A stretch of DNA of 64,000 bases from Gammaproteobacteria bacterium (GCA_021772915.1 JAJFLB010000063.1:47156-111155), one strand, 5' to 3'; shown: positions 36,694 through 45,727, counted from the first letter of the stretch. The notes: generated by a model not told the origin, from the letters alone. Translations and numbers: made by a program.

Positions 36694-37230
36694 CTACCAA
36701 CCGAGTAGGCGCAACAGAAAGCGCAGCGCTATCAACGCAAACAAAGGTGACAGGTCGAGACCGCCAATGGGTGGAATCAACTTATAAAATGGCCGCAAGA
36801 CCGGCTCGGTCAACTGGTGTATCAAGGGTATCAGTGGGTGGCGGGACTGAGCCCCAATCCAACTGACGATCACCCTGGCGATTATCAGCACAAAATAGGT
36901 CAACAGCAGGGCAACCAGTAATTTCTTAACGGCAAACAATGCCATTACCTGAAAGCTGAAGCCGGTCTGGCTTAGTTGGTTGATGATAGCCAGTTGCATT
37001 AATTCCAGTAGCAACATGACAACCACGGAAGCCGTATCCAATCTGCCAATTGAGGGCACAATGCGTCTGGCGGGCACCAGTACGGGGTTGGTGATCTTGA
37101 TCAGAAATTGACACAGCGGGTTGTAAAAGTCTGCTTTGACCCACTGCAGTAGTAGTCGCAACAGGATGGCTGCAATGTACAAATCGACAAAAGTGCTGAC
37201 TAAATAAATGAATGCGCCTGACGGGTTCAT
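36694..37230 (-). CDS. YggT family membrane protein
   Basis: Small integral membrane protein of 178 aa with two YGGT repeats (about 1-85 and 95-178), each a pair of helices. Motifs LLLQWVKADFYNPLCQFLIKITNPVLVPARRIVPSIGRLD and the second-half LPLIHQLTEPVLRPFYKLIPPIGGLDLSP-type segment are characteristic (quoted in part). The family is linked to osmotic shock tolerance and to cell division or chromosome organisation in some bacteria; function is not firm. Its start overlaps the end of proC by 4 bases, the usual yggS-proC-yggT order. Confidence 0.92.
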   Translation of the reverse strand: MNPSGAFIYLVSTFVDLYIAAILLRLLLQWVKADFYNPLCQFLIKITNPVLVPARRIVPSIGRLDTASVVVMLLLELMQLAIINQLSQTGFSFQVMALFAVKKLLVALLLTYFVLIIARVIVSWIGAQSRHPLIPLIHQLTEPVLRPFYKLIPPIGGLDLSPLFALIALRFLLRLLGW

Positions 37231-38042
37231 GCTGGTACTCCAGTATCAGCAAGTTCCTGTCCACGCTGTGTTGCGGCAGCGATAGCCGAGTCCACGAGAC
37301 CTTCGAAGTGACCGGCTTCAAGTTGTTCGAATGCTGCCTCTGTCGTGCCACCCTTTGTGGTTACCCCTCGCCGGAGCTCAACGACATCCAGATCACTTTG
37401 TGCGGCCAGGGCTCCGGCGCCATATGCGGTTTGCAAGGCGAGTTTGGCGGCTACCTCAGCGGGTAACCCCAAACGTGTTCCGGCCTTGCGCATTGTCTCA
37501 ATCAGGTAGTAGAAATATGCCGGTCCACTGCCCGACATGGCGGTAACCACATTCAGCAGGCCTTCCTGCTCCAGCCATACTGTCTCACCGGCTGCCTGCA
37601 TCAGCTGTTGAGCCATTTCGCGTTGCTCACCACTGCAACTCTCATGTGCATACATGCCCGTAATGCCGAGGCCAATGAGGGCCGGGGTATTGGGCATGGT
37701 ACGCACGATGGCTGGTGAACCATCCAGTTGCGACATGATCTGGTGGACAGGTATCCCGGCAACCATGGATATAACCAGTTGTTCGGGCCTGACGAGACTC
37801 TTAGTTTCTTGCATTACCGCTGGCAATACTTGCGGTTTGACCGCCAGGACAATGACGTTCATACCGTTGATGGCATCAGTGGCCCGGCTGAAACAGCTAA
37901 TTTGCCATTTCCTCTCCAGCCGCTGCCGCACCCCGGGTTCAGGATCAGCAACCTGAATTTCATGCGCGGTGTCGTCAGAAGCAAACAGGCCACCGATCAA
38001 AGCCGTCGCCATATTTCCTCCACCTATAAACGCTATTTTCAT
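37227..38042 (-). CDS. proC: Pyrroline-5-carboxylate reductase
   Basis: Last step of proline synthesis: reduces 1-pyrroline-5-carboxylate with NAD(P)H. The 271 aa protein has an N-terminal Rossmann motif IAFIGGGNMATALIGGL (3-19), the AVKPQVLP segment, RTMPNTPALIGLGITGMYA near 115, and the C-terminal signature GAGALAAQSDLDVVELRRGVTTKGGTTEAA (quoted in part; residues about 210-240), which binds the substrate. It lies between yggS and yggT. Confidence 0.96.
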   Translation of the reverse strand: MKIAFIGGGNMATALIGGLFASDDTAHEIQVADPEPGVRQRLERKWQISCFSRATDAINGMNVIVLAVKPQVLPAVMQETKSLVRPEQLVISMVAGIPVHQIMSQLDGSPAIVRTMPNTPALIGLGITGMYAHESCSGEQREMAQQLMQAAGETVWLEQEGLLNVVTAMSGSGPAYFYYLIETMRKAGTRLGLPAEVAAKLALQTAYGAGALAAQSDLDVVELRRGVTTKGGTTEAAFEQLEAGHFEGLVDSAIAAATQRGQELADTGVPA

Positions 38043-38105
38043 ATTTGTCCTACCGGAAATATTTTATCGTGACGCATTTAGACCAGAAAATGATAGATGT
38101 ACTAT

Positions 38106-38792
38106 TTAGGTGTCGCGCTTGCCAAGCAAATCCGTGCCAATCCGCACCATGGTGCTGCCCTCTGAAATGGCGATTTCCAGATCAGACGACATGCCCATGG
38201 ACAGGGTGTCAATATCATGACCGGCGCTCTGCATTTCTTCGAACAGAATTCTTACTCTGCGGAAACTGTGATGCTGCTCCTCCGGGTCTGTTGTCATCCT
38301 GGGAATAGCCATCAAACCTCTGAGTTTAATATTATCCAGATCATCGGCCAACCTTGCCAATTGCAAAATATCTTCAGGACCGGCACCTGACTTTTGTGAC
38401 TCCTGGTCAATGTTTACTTGCAGGCAAATGTTGAGTGGACCCAGGGAAGTGGACCGCTGCGCTGCCAGTCTTCGCAGGATTCGCTCCCTGTCCACACTCT
38501 GTACCCATTGGAAGTGCTCTGCGATGGCTCGTGTCTTGTTGGACTGCACGGCACCGATATAATGCCATTGCAAATCCAGACCCGTCAATCCAGGTTGCTT
38601 AGCCAGCGCCTCGGCCAGCAGGTTCTCACCGAAAGCAACCACTCCCAGGTGATGCAGGGCTACTATTTTCTCCGTTGGTTGTCGTTTACTGACAGCGAGC
38701 AAAGAGACCTCGTTGGGGTGTCTGCCGGCACTAATGCAGGCGTTTTCCATTCTTTCGCGGACAAATTGCAGTCGTTTTAGTAGCTTGTTCAT
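38106..38792 (-). CDS. yggS: PLP homeostasis protein, YggS family
   Basis: Pyridoxal-phosphate-binding protein (228 aa) that buffers cellular PLP; no catalytic activity is known. It has the PLP-lysine motif LLAVSKRQPTEKI (about 31-43), FGENLLAEA, WHYIGAVQSNKTR and the C-terminal SMGMSSDLEIAISEGSTMVRIGT, which forms the phosphate cup. First gene of the yggS-proC-yggT operon, divergent from pilT. Confidence 0.95.
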   Translation of the reverse strand: MNKLLKRLQFVRERMENACISAGRHPNEVSLLAVSKRQPTEKIVALHHLGVVAFGENLLAEALAKQPGLTGLDLQWHYIGAVQSNKTRAIAEHFQWVQSVDRERILRRLAAQRSTSLGPLNICLQVNIDQESQKSGAGPEDILQLARLADDLDNIKLRGLMAIPRMTTDPEEQHHSFRRVRILFEEMQSAGHDIDTLSMGMSSDLEIAISEGSTMVRIGTDLLGKRDT

Positions 38793-38925
38793 GTTGCAGC
38801 AGGTGTATGCATTGTTTTATGGTTACCACGGTCGCGAAAAAAAACCAGGGAACCGGTTTCATCCATTATCTGACTTTGAGTCATAATGTATTGTAACGCG
38901 ACCCGAATCCCGGCAAGGAGTATTT

Positions 38926-39963
38926 ATGGATATCGCTGAACTGCTAGCCTTTTCGGTCAAAAACAAGTCGTCGGATCTTCACCTTTCCGCTGGTCTGCCA
39001 CCCATGATAAGGGTTGACGGAGACCTGCGGCGGCTGAATTTGCCCGCACTCGATAATGCACAACTTTCTGAGTTGATTTACAGCACGATGAATGATCCGC
39101 AAAGGCGGGATTTTGAAGCGAACCTGGAGGTTGATTTTTCCTATGTCGTAGAGGGTCTTGCGCGGTTCCGGGTGAATTGCTACCACCACGATCGTGGTGT
39201 TGGTGGCGCGTTTAGAACCATTCCTGAGACGGTTTTGACGATGGCGGATATCGGTGCACCGCCATCCTTCAAAAATATAATCAACGTGCCGCGTGGCCTG
39301 GTGTTGGTGACGGGACCCACTGGGGCGGGCAAATCAACCACACTGGCCGCCATGATTGACCACCTCAACGGAGTGGTGCCGGGACACATTATCACCATTG
39401 AAGACCCAATTGAGTTTGTGCATACCTCGCGAAAGTGTCTGATCAATCAACGGGAAGTAAATCGGGATACACATGGTTTTAATGAGGCCTTACGCGCGGC
39501 CCTGCGTGAAGACCCGGATATTATCCTGGTCGGTGAGCTTCGTGATATTGAGACTATACGCCTGGCCCTGACGGCGGCAGAAACCGGTCACCTGGTTTTC
39601 GGGACACTACATACCAGTTCAGCTGCCAAGACCATTGACCGTATCATTGATGTGTTTCCGGGTGGTGAAAAGTCCATGGTGCGTTCAATGTTGTCAGAAT
39701 CACTGCGTGCGGTGATCGCGCAAACGTTGTTGAAGCGCATCAACGGCGGTCGTGTCGCGGCCCACGAAATAATGCTGGCAACGCCCGCAATCAGGAACCT
39801 GATTCGCGAGGATAAAGTTGCTCAAATGTACTCGGCTATTCAAACCGGTCAAAACGTCGGAATGAATACGCTGGATCAGTCTCTGGAAGGGCTTGTCTCC
39901 GGGGGCATTATTTCTGCCACCGAGGCGGCGAAAAAGGCTGTAGACAGCAACTCATTCAGGTGA
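38926..39963 (+). CDS. pilT: Type IV pilus retraction ATPase PilT
   Basis: Hexameric cytoplasmic motor that depolymerises type IV pili and drives twitching. The 345 aa protein has an N-terminal PAS-like domain, Walker A GPTGAGKST (about 131-139), the Asp box with EDPIEFVH, Walker B DPDIILVGELRD, the His box TGHLVFGTLHTSSAAKTIDR, and the PilT-specific C-terminal AIRNLIRE motif. pilU follows after 13 bases. Upstream of the ATG is an AAGGAG site (about 38913). Confidence 0.97.
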   Translation: MDIAELLAFSVKNKSSDLHLSAGLPPMIRVDGDLRRLNLPALDNAQLSELIYSTMNDPQRRDFEANLEVDFSYVVEGLARFRVNCYHHDRGVGGAFRTIPETVLTMADIGAPPSFKNIINVPRGLVLVTGPTGAGKSTTLAAMIDHLNGVVPGHIITIEDPIEFVHTSRKCLINQREVNRDTHGFNEALRAALREDPDIILVGELRDIETIRLALTAAETGHLVFGTLHTSSAAKTIDRIIDVFPGGEKSMVRSMLSESLRAVIAQTLLKRINGGRVAAHEIMLATPAIRNLIREDKVAQMYSAIQTGQNVGMNTLDQSLEGLVSGGIISATEAAKKAVDSNSFR

Positions 39964-39976
39964 GGGATACACGAAC

Positions 39977-41098
39977 ATGAGTGTATTGAAAGACTGGTTA
40001 CTGGTACTCCACGAAGAAAAAGGTTCAGACCTTTTTGTTACCGTGGATTCACCACCGTGTATCAAGGTCAATGGCAAGATTCGTCAGATCACATCCGAGG
40101 TACTGTTACCGGAGGAGACTGAAGAAATTGTTCACAGCATCATGAACGATAACCAGTCTGCGGAGTTTAGAAAAACCCGTGAATGTCAGTTTTCCATATC
40201 CTTTGGGGAGGAAGTGCGATTCCGTATCAGTGCGTTTTATCAACAAAGTTTTGTTGGTATGGTGTGCCGGCGTATCGAAACCACTATCCCAACCTTTGGT
40301 GAGCTTGGCCTGCCTGAGTTATTGTCTGAGCTTTCACTGGCGAAGCGGGGCATTGTACTGTTTGTCGGAGCGACGGGAACAGGCAAGTCAACTTCCCTGG
40401 CCGCCATGGTCGGTTATCGTAACCAGAATATGTCCGGTCACATCGTCTCGGTCGAAGACCCGATTGAATACGTGCATTTTCACGACCAGAGCCTGGTTAC
40501 CCAACGTGAAGTTGGCGTGGATACTGATTCATTTGAAATTGCTTTGCGTAACACCCTTCGCCAGGCTCCTGATGTCATTATGATCGGGGAGATTCGAACC
40601 CGTGAGGCCATGGAGCACGCGATTACTTTTGCTGAAACAGGTCACCTGGTTTTGTGTACTTTGCATGCCAATAACGCCAACCAGGCATTAGACCGCATTT
40701 TGCACTTTTTTCCTGAAGAGGCCAAAGAACAGGTCCTGCTTGATCTTTCATTCAATGTTCGGGCGATTGTCGCACAGCAACTCATCCTGTCTGCAGATCA
40801 GACACGGCGCTGGGCGGCGGTGGAAATTCTTCTCAGCACACCGTTGGTGCAGGAAAAAATTCGTAACGGTGAAGTTGATGAACTCAAGCGGGTCATGGCC
40901 GAATCCAAGCATCATGGCATGATCACTTTCGACCAATGTCTGTTCTTGATGTTCAGCGAGGGAAAAATCACCTACGATGAGGCCATTCGGCACGCAGACT
41001 CTGCCAATGAATTTCGTCTCGCGGTAAAAATGTCAGCAGGTGGGAATGTCGATTCCCTGGCAGCCAACTTGAAAGATGTAGAGATTATTGATCACTAG
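39977..41098 (+). CDS. pilU: Type IV pilus accessory motor ATPase PilU
   Basis: PilT paralogue of 373 aa that helps PilT retract pili under load. It keeps Walker A GATGTGKST, EDPIEYVHF, DVIMIGEIRTREAME and ETGHLVLCTLHANNANQALDRI, but lacks the AIRNLIRE block, which separates it from PilT. A C-terminal extension (after about residue 345) is also typical of PilU. Its TAG stop overlaps the first two bases of the terminal inverted repeat of a MITE-like element. Confidence 0.95.
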   Translation: MSVLKDWLLVLHEEKGSDLFVTVDSPPCIKVNGKIRQITSEVLLPEETEEIVHSIMNDNQSAEFRKTRECQFSISFGEEVRFRISAFYQQSFVGMVCRRIETTIPTFGELGLPELLSELSLAKRGIVLFVGATGTGKSTSLAAMVGYRNQNMSGHIVSVEDPIEYVHFHDQSLVTQREVGVDTDSFEIALRNTLRQAPDVIMIGEIRTREAMEHAITFAETGHLVLCTLHANNANQALDRILHFFPEEAKEQVLLDLSFNVRAIVAQQLILSADQTRRWAAVEILLSTPLVQEKIRNGEVDELKRVMAESKHHGMITFDQCLFLMFSEGKITYDEAIRHADSANEFRLAVKMSAGGNVDSLAANLKDVEIIDH

Positions 41099-41362
41099 TG
41101 TACTGCATCGTAATTAATGGTACTTTCAGAGGCTACCTGTGGCCGCATTGCTAGGCAGGGCTCGCAGGGAATGGCTGGTCCTTTCCAAGAGGCCTAACGC
41201 GGCAGTGCTGACACAGGTAGCCTACCTTCGGGCCAGGCGCAATGCGGTCATCCGCTGTGTTGTGCCCCCTTGGGGTAGAATGGCTACCCCGGCGGGAACC
41301 TGCCTTGCGGCTAACCGTATTGCGACTGGCTGAAAGTGCCATTAATTACGATGCAGTACACT
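41097..41362. mobile_element. MITE-like element with 33-bp terminal inverted repeats
   Basis: 266 bases bounded by 33-base inverted repeats (41097-41129 and 41330-41362) that differ at one position; the ends read AGTGTACTGCATCGTAATTA inward. Inside are a second perfect 12-bp inverted repeat (AGGCTACCTGTG 41130-41141 with CACAGGTAGCCT 41212-41223) and other palindromic stretches. It encodes no protein and no target duplication is obvious. It sits between pilU and the response-regulator gene, filling most of a 368-base gap. Confidence 0.88.
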
Positions 41363-41466
41363 CGGGTGGTGTATCTGTTCGAAAGCACAACCAATTACGA
41401 GACGCGCCATACGGTCAACCACTTCCCAGCTCGCTGAACTCGATTTATCACGTTGAAGGAGCACTA

Positions 41467-42153
41467 GTGCACATTTTGATCATTGAGGACAACCCGGATA
41501 TCGCCGCCAACATTGGTGATTATCTGGATGAAAAAGGACACACGGTAGATTTTGCCGGCGATGGCATAACGGGTCTGCACCTCGCTATCGTAAACGACTT
41601 TGACGCCATTGTTCTTGATTTGGCGCTGCCGGGTATGGATGGATTGGAAGTCTGTCGTAAATTGCGCCAGGAGGCTGGGAAGAACACACCGGTTCTGATG
41701 TTGACGGCAAGAGACAGACTGGAAGACAAACTGGCAGGGTTCGATACCGGTGCAGACGATTACCTTGTCAAACCTTTTGAGTTGCAGGAGGTTGAGGCCA
41801 GGTTAAAAGTCTTGTCCACCCGCGGGACAAGGCGGGCCAGCAAGGAGATACAACTCGGTGACCTGTTGTTTAACACGGATACACTCATTGTCACGCGTGC
41901 GGGCAATGAAATAGAACTTAATCCCATTGGTTTGAAATTGTTGCTCTGCCTAATGGAAGCTTCTCCAAACGTGGTCTCACGTGCTGACCTGGAAAAACAG
42001 GTATGGGGCGAGGAAATGCCCGATAGCGACAGCCTGCGTGTGCATATTCACTCTTTGCGCGCAGCCATTGACAAGCCTTTTGGCAGCAAGATGATCCAGA
42101 CACGCCACGGCATCGGTTATCGTATGCTGGAGTCAAATGCAGTACAGACGTAG
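41467..42153 (+). CDS. OmpR-family response regulator
   Basis: Two-component DNA-binding regulator of 228 aa. The GTG at 41467 follows AAGGAG (41457-41462) and yields the standard HILIIEDNPDIAANI start; the frame is open from 41242 through the MITE, which is not coding. The receiver domain has acidic pocket Glu7/Asp8, phospho-acceptor Asp51 (VLDLALPGMDG), Thr80 and Lys102 (VKPFEL). The C-terminal winged helix (about 130-225) ends RTRHGIGYRML-like. It overlaps the sensor kinase gene by 17 bases. The signal and regulon are unknown. Confidence 0.94.
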   Translation: MHILIIEDNPDIAANIGDYLDEKGHTVDFAGDGITGLHLAIVNDFDAIVLDLALPGMDGLEVCRKLRQEAGKNTPVLMLTARDRLEDKLAGFDTGADDYLVKPFELQEVEARLKVLSTRGTRRASKEIQLGDLLFNTDTLIVTRAGNEIELNPIGLKLLLCLMEASPNVVSRADLEKQVWGEEMPDSDSLRVHIHSLRAAIDKPFGSKMIQTRHGIGYRMLESNAVQT

Positions 42154-43417
42154 GCTCCGTAGCCGAATCACATTTTCTTTTCTGTTATTTGGCACAGTGC
42201 TCAGCGGCCTGTTTGCGATCAGTACGCTGTTCCTGCAAAACTACTATGAAGACCAGCTAATTGGCGCGACGCTAAAGCAGGAACTTGATGACTACCTGGT
42301 CCAGCTGCACGACGACCCGTCCTTGCTTGAACCGTTTTCTACTCGCATACAGGGTTTCGTCACCCGTCCGGGAGACCCGAACCGCAGCGTCTCAGCACAG
42401 ATAAGAAATCTGGACTCTGGTGTACATGAAGTTGAAACCGCAGCGGGTTATTTCAAGGCTGCGGTGCGTAAGGATGAGGACTTGTGGGCGTTTTTGATCT
42501 ACGACATTACCGAGAATCAACGATTAACCAATCAACTGGTCTGGGCACTGGCGGTAGCGGTGTTGGTATTTTCCCTGCTGTCGCTGGCTTTGGGTTTATG
42601 GTCCTCCAGCCGGGTAATGAAGCCCGTAACCGATCTGGCAGAACGTTTGGGCCAGTTGGGAGAAGAAACGCCATCGCCCGGATTGGCAAGATGGTTTCCA
42701 GGTGACGAGGTCGGACAAGTGGCTGCCGCGCTGGATTCCTATGCCGAGCGTGTGCACCATTTGGTTGAGCGGGATCGGGAGTTTAATGCGGATGTCAGTC
42801 ATGAGTTAAGAACGCCCTTGGCGGTTATTTCCGGTGCTGTAGAGTTGTTGTTGGCGCAGCAGGAACTCCCCGATAAAACCAGGACCCGGGTCTTACGTAT
42901 CGCGCGGGCAGCGAGACAGTCAACGGATATCACCACAGCCCTGCTTCATCTCGTGCGTGCTGAGCAGGGCGTCAATGAGGACAGCAAGGCGCAGAATGTT
43001 GGTCTCATCGCGGACAAATTATTACACCTGCATGAGCCATTGCTGGAGAGCAAGTCCCTCGAATTGAAAATTGTCAGTGAAGACCGGGTTAGCGTCATTG
43101 CACCTGAGTCTGTCATTGCAGTTGTTGTTGGTAATCTGCTCAGTAATGCCATCCGCTACACACCAACCGGTGAAGTTGTTTGCACGATTGGTAACGGGCG
43201 TGTATTGGTGGAGGACACCGGTCCCGGTATTCCCGATGCGGAGCTGTCGCAGGTGATGGATCGACATTACCGTGGTGAGGGTGTATCCGGCAAGGGCTCA
43301 GGCCTCGGACTGGCAATCGTCAAACGTCTGTGTGAACTGTACGGATGGTCGATACACTTTGAGAACCGGAAAAGCGGTGGTCTAAGAGCTGAATTAAAGT
43401 TTTTTGGTCCCAACTGA
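42137..43417 (+). CDS. Sensor histidine kinase
   Basis: Membrane kinase of 426 aa, partner of the regulator whose gene it overlaps. Two transmembrane helices at about 11-33 and 132-155 flank a periplasmic sensor part of about 100 residues; a HAMP domain follows (SSRVMKPVTDLAERL). The HisKA domain has His222 in DVSHELRTPLAVISG. The ATPase domain has the N box NLLSNAIRYTP (Asn333/336), EDTGPGIPD and GKGSGLGLAIVKRL. The sensor part has no recognised fold from sequence, so the stimulus cannot be assigned. Confidence 0.93.
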   Translation: MQYRRRLRSRITFSFLLFGTVLSGLFAISTLFLQNYYEDQLIGATLKQELDDYLVQLHDDPSLLEPFSTRIQGFVTRPGDPNRSVSAQIRNLDSGVHEVETAAGYFKAAVRKDEDLWAFLIYDITENQRLTNQLVWALAVAVLVFSLLSLALGLWSSSRVMKPVTDLAERLGQLGEETPSPGLARWFPGDEVGQVAAALDSYAERVHHLVERDREFNADVSHELRTPLAVISGAVELLLAQQELPDKTRTRVLRIARAARQSTDITTALLHLVRAEQGVNEDSKAQNVGLIADKLLHLHEPLLESKSLELKIVSEDRVSVIAPESVIAVVVGNLLSNAIRYTPTGEVVCTIGNGRVLVEDTGPGIPDAELSQVMDRHYRGEGVSGKGSGLGLAIVKRLCELYGWSIHFENRKSGGLRAELKFFGPN

Positions 43418-43427
43418 CGACCAGGCC

Positions 43428-43784
43428 ATGTCCATCATTAATTGCCCAAGCTGTAACGAGAGAATCTCCAGTCAGGCCATGCTGTGCCTGCATTGCGGGT
43501 TCAAACGCGGCGATGTTTCCGAGGATGAACTGAAAGAATATCGCCGTCGCGAGTTGCGAGAGCATATATATCGTCTGAAGATGGCCAGTTATGGCGTGCT
43601 GAGCTTATTCCTGGTAGCGTTCGCCTGGTACTGGAAAGAAACACAAGGTTTTCAATACCGATCGACAATGGGGCCATACCTGTTGCTCGCGATGGGGGCC
43701 GCGGCCTATCTTGTGATTCGTTTGTATTTGTTTAAGGCCAAGTCAGCATTGCGCAGACTCGCCGAGCGTAGTGGGTTCTTCTAG
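43428..43784 (+). CDS. Small zinc-ribbon membrane protein
   Basis: 118 aa. The N-terminal zinc ribbon CPSCNERISSQAMLCLHCGF (two C-x2-C knuckles 15 residues apart) is followed by a charged helix (DELKEYRRRELREHIYRLKM) and two transmembrane helices (MASYGVLSLFLVAFAWYW and LLLAMGAAAYLVIRLYLF). The ATG at 43428 is preferred over a TTG at 43404. The gene lies 10 bases after the sensor kinase stop and shares a CTAG with the convergent next gene. Function is unknown; a link to the two-component system is possible from operon position. Confidence 0.75.
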   Translation: MSIINCPSCNERISSQAMLCLHCGFKRGDVSEDELKEYRRRELREHIYRLKMASYGVLSLFLVAFAWYWKETQGFQYRSTMGPYLLLAMGAAAYLVIRLYLFKAKSALRRLAERSGFF

Positions 43785-44935
43785 AGGTCTTGCTGGTAAC
43801 GAACGTAGGGGATACGTCCGTAAATGGACTCAAATGGATCCTGCAGTCGGCTGTCAGCTTGGCCAATGTCCTCATTACCCGAGTTGAGTACATTGGTAGT
43901 TCCGACACTCAGGTTGGCATTCCAGGGTGCTCGCCAGGTAAACTCAACGTCAAAAGTGGTCAGGCTGTGTAGGTCTTCACGGTTGGAAAACTGTACAGGC
44001 TCACGATAGAAACCCTGGATACCACCACTGAAATCACCTTTGCTCCAGTCAAGGTTTATACGTGCGCTGTCAAACGGGTTGGCTAAGTTCCAGTTTCGAA
44101 GCCCTGGGGAATCAAGTGAGGTGGCCGCATAGCTGGCATCCAGAACACGTGTCAGTTGCAGCCCGAGTTTAATATCACCCGCGCTATCCATAGCCAGACC
44201 CACCTGGAATTCCAGTCCAAGTCCGGTGGTTTCAGTTTGCAGATAACTCAGAGACTGGTCCACGGCAAGAGCAGGTATTAACGGGTTGTTTTGTACCGGA
44301 GCCAGCAGCCCGGTAGCCACTGCAGTGCTGGCCATTGTATTGGCCATGGCGATAGATCCGCGCTGGCCAATGTCCGTATCGCGCTTGAACAGGTTGATCG
44401 CCGTAGTGAAGTTTTTTACACCGTAGCGAAGATTCATGGCGATCTGGTCTTGCTTCAACACATTGGCCTGATTGATGAAGTAACAGTCAGATGCTCTGTA
44501 CGAACCCTGTTCAAGCACACCGTTCTGACAGTGGATACTTCCAAGTGGCTGGAAAGAAGCCTGGCTTTTTCCGGCGCCCAGGCTGGCCGAGATATCTACA
44601 TTATCGCTAACTCGAAAACTCAGGGAGCTGTCGAGAAAAGAGGAGCCGACGCCCGATGACGAATCTTGAATGTCATTGAGATTCAGGGTTAGCGGTTCGG
44701 ACAACTGTAATTCCAGTTTGCGGGTTTCCGAACCTCCAAGATCAAATGCCCTGTTGGTCAGGCCCCGCTGTTGCCGCAAGGGAAACATAATCAGGGGTTG
44801 GTTAGCGATGTCGAGCACACGTACGGTGGGTTGATTGGTCTGGGCAGTGACCGAAAACGCCGGCAATAAACACACCGCCGCAGCGACCAGCAGGCCGAAG
44901 GGTCGTGTGAATCTGATACGTCTGTGCCGTTTCAC
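43781..44935 (-). CDS. Putative outer-membrane beta-barrel protein, unknown
   Basis: 384 aa from a GTG at 44935, which has an AGAGGC site six bases upstream and gives a signal peptide ending AFSVTAQ; the frame is open to 45097. After a short linker the protein is made of alternating amphipathic strands (for example LSFRVSDNVDISASLGAG, IAMNLRYGVKNFTTAINLF, LGLEFQVGLAMDSAGDIKLGLQL, FDVEFTWRAPWNANLSVGTTN), spaced as in barrel porins. Two Cys (CQNGVLEQGSYRASDC) probably form a disulfide. The end resembles the final strands of TonB receptors (NVLN, then PYVRYQQDL), but no plug domain is present. No family assignment is claimed. Confidence 0.65.
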   Translation of the reverse strand: MKRHRRIRFTRPFGLLVAAAVCLLPAFSVTAQTNQPTVRVLDIANQPLIMFPLRQQRGLTNRAFDLGGSETRKLELQLSEPLTLNLNDIQDSSSGVGSSFLDSSLSFRVSDNVDISASLGAGKSQASFQPLGSIHCQNGVLEQGSYRASDCYFINQANVLKQDQIAMNLRYGVKNFTTAINLFKRDTDIGQRGSIAMANTMASTAVATGLLAPVQNNPLIPALAVDQSLSYLQTETTGLGLEFQVGLAMDSAGDIKLGLQLTRVLDASYAATSLDSPGLRNWNLANPFDSARINLDWSKGDFSGGIQGFYREPVQFSNREDLHSLTTFDVEFTWRAPWNANLSVGTTNVLNSGNEDIGQADSRLQDPFESIYGRIPYVRYQQDL

Positions 44936-45091
44936 TCTTTGCCTCTTATGAGCAGTGTATTCATGAACTCTTTCTATGGAGTACACGAGCACATATAAGT
45001 TCCCACACAAAGCATAGCAAAGTTTAGCACCAAAATCTCGCCTAGTTTCACTGTTTTGCCTGATATACTGCCGTTTTTTCAGGAAAAGGTG

Positions 45092-45655
45092 ATGCAAATG
45101 GTCAGTTTACATCCACCGGTCTGCGAATTTGGTGCAGAGGCTGTTGATTTCGATCTTCCAGGCGTGGATCAGCAACGCTGGACACTTGGCAGGTGCGCCG
45201 GTGAGCGGGGTCTGCTGGTAATGTTTATCAGCAACCATTGTCCATATGTAAAAGCAATCCGGACCAAACTGGTAAGGGACACAACGGAGCTAAAGGGGCT
45301 CGGTATTAACAGTGTTGCCATCATGTCCAATGACACGGTTAATTACCCCGATGACTCGTTTGACAACATGGTGAAGGTCGCAAAACAGTTCAGTTTCCCT
45401 TTTCCGTATTTGCTGGATGAGTCGCAGCAGGTTGCACGTTCGTACGGCGCGATCTGCACACCTGACTTTTACGGATATAACGCAGCTATGGAATTGCAGT
45501 ATCGTGGAAGACTTGATGCTGCGGGCGCAACACCCGATGATGAAAGTCAGCCCCGCGAGCTGTTTGTGGCCATGGTACAGATAGCAGAAACAGGTGCGGG
45601 ACCTGCACACCAGGTTCCGTCAATAGGTTGTTCCATTAAATGGCGGTCGAATTAA
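45092..45655 (+). CDS. Thioredoxin-fold (AhpC/TSA-like) protein
   Basis: 187 aa cytosolic protein. It has the AhpC/TSA-like start FGAEAVDFDLPGVDQQRWTL and the active-site motif ISNHCPYVKAIR, a single Cys in CPY rather than CxxC. A second Cys in YGAICTPDFYGY (near residue 125) may be the resolving partner. These are hallmarks of a group annotated as thioredoxin family or alkyl hydroperoxide reductase-like, with no defined substrate. The ATG at 45092 follows AGGAAAAGG; the frame is open from 45056. It faces away from the barrel gene. Confidence 0.85.
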   Translation: MQMVSLHPPVCEFGAEAVDFDLPGVDQQRWTLGRCAGERGLLVMFISNHCPYVKAIRTKLVRDTTELKGLGINSVAIMSNDTVNYPDDSFDNMVKVAKQFSFPFPYLLDESQQVARSYGAICTPDFYGYNAAMELQYRGRLDAAGATPDDESQPRELFVAMVQIAETGAGPAHQVPSIGCSIKWRSN

Positions 45656-45688
45656 CTCTTGCTTGAAATAGTGTTGGCCCGTCACACA

Positions 45689-45727
45689 TAGCCTCTGGAA
45701 TTACCCCTGATTACGATGTAGGGCGCC
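45689..45727 (-). repeat. Degraded end of the 41-kb MITE family
   Basis: The reverse complement of this stretch matches the left end of the element at 41097, base for base without gaps: 27 of 35 positions over 41101-41135, including ATCGTAAT and CAGAGGCTA. Only one end is present. It lies 58 bases before the symporter start and may have supplied part of its promoter region. Confidence 0.6.

Noticed and set aside
36076..36708. Long ORFs on both strands with 26-residue repeats
   Set aside because: They are read through the 78-bp REP array, open only because 78 is a multiple of three. No start signal or homology supports them.
40590..40600. tRNA T-arm-like sequence GATTCGAACC
   Set aside because: It encodes the conserved GEIRTREA segment of PilU and no cloverleaf can be built around it.
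41242..41466. Extra 75 N-terminal residues on the response regulator
   Set aside because: They are encoded by the MITE-like element; the receiver domain and ribosome site place the start at 41467.
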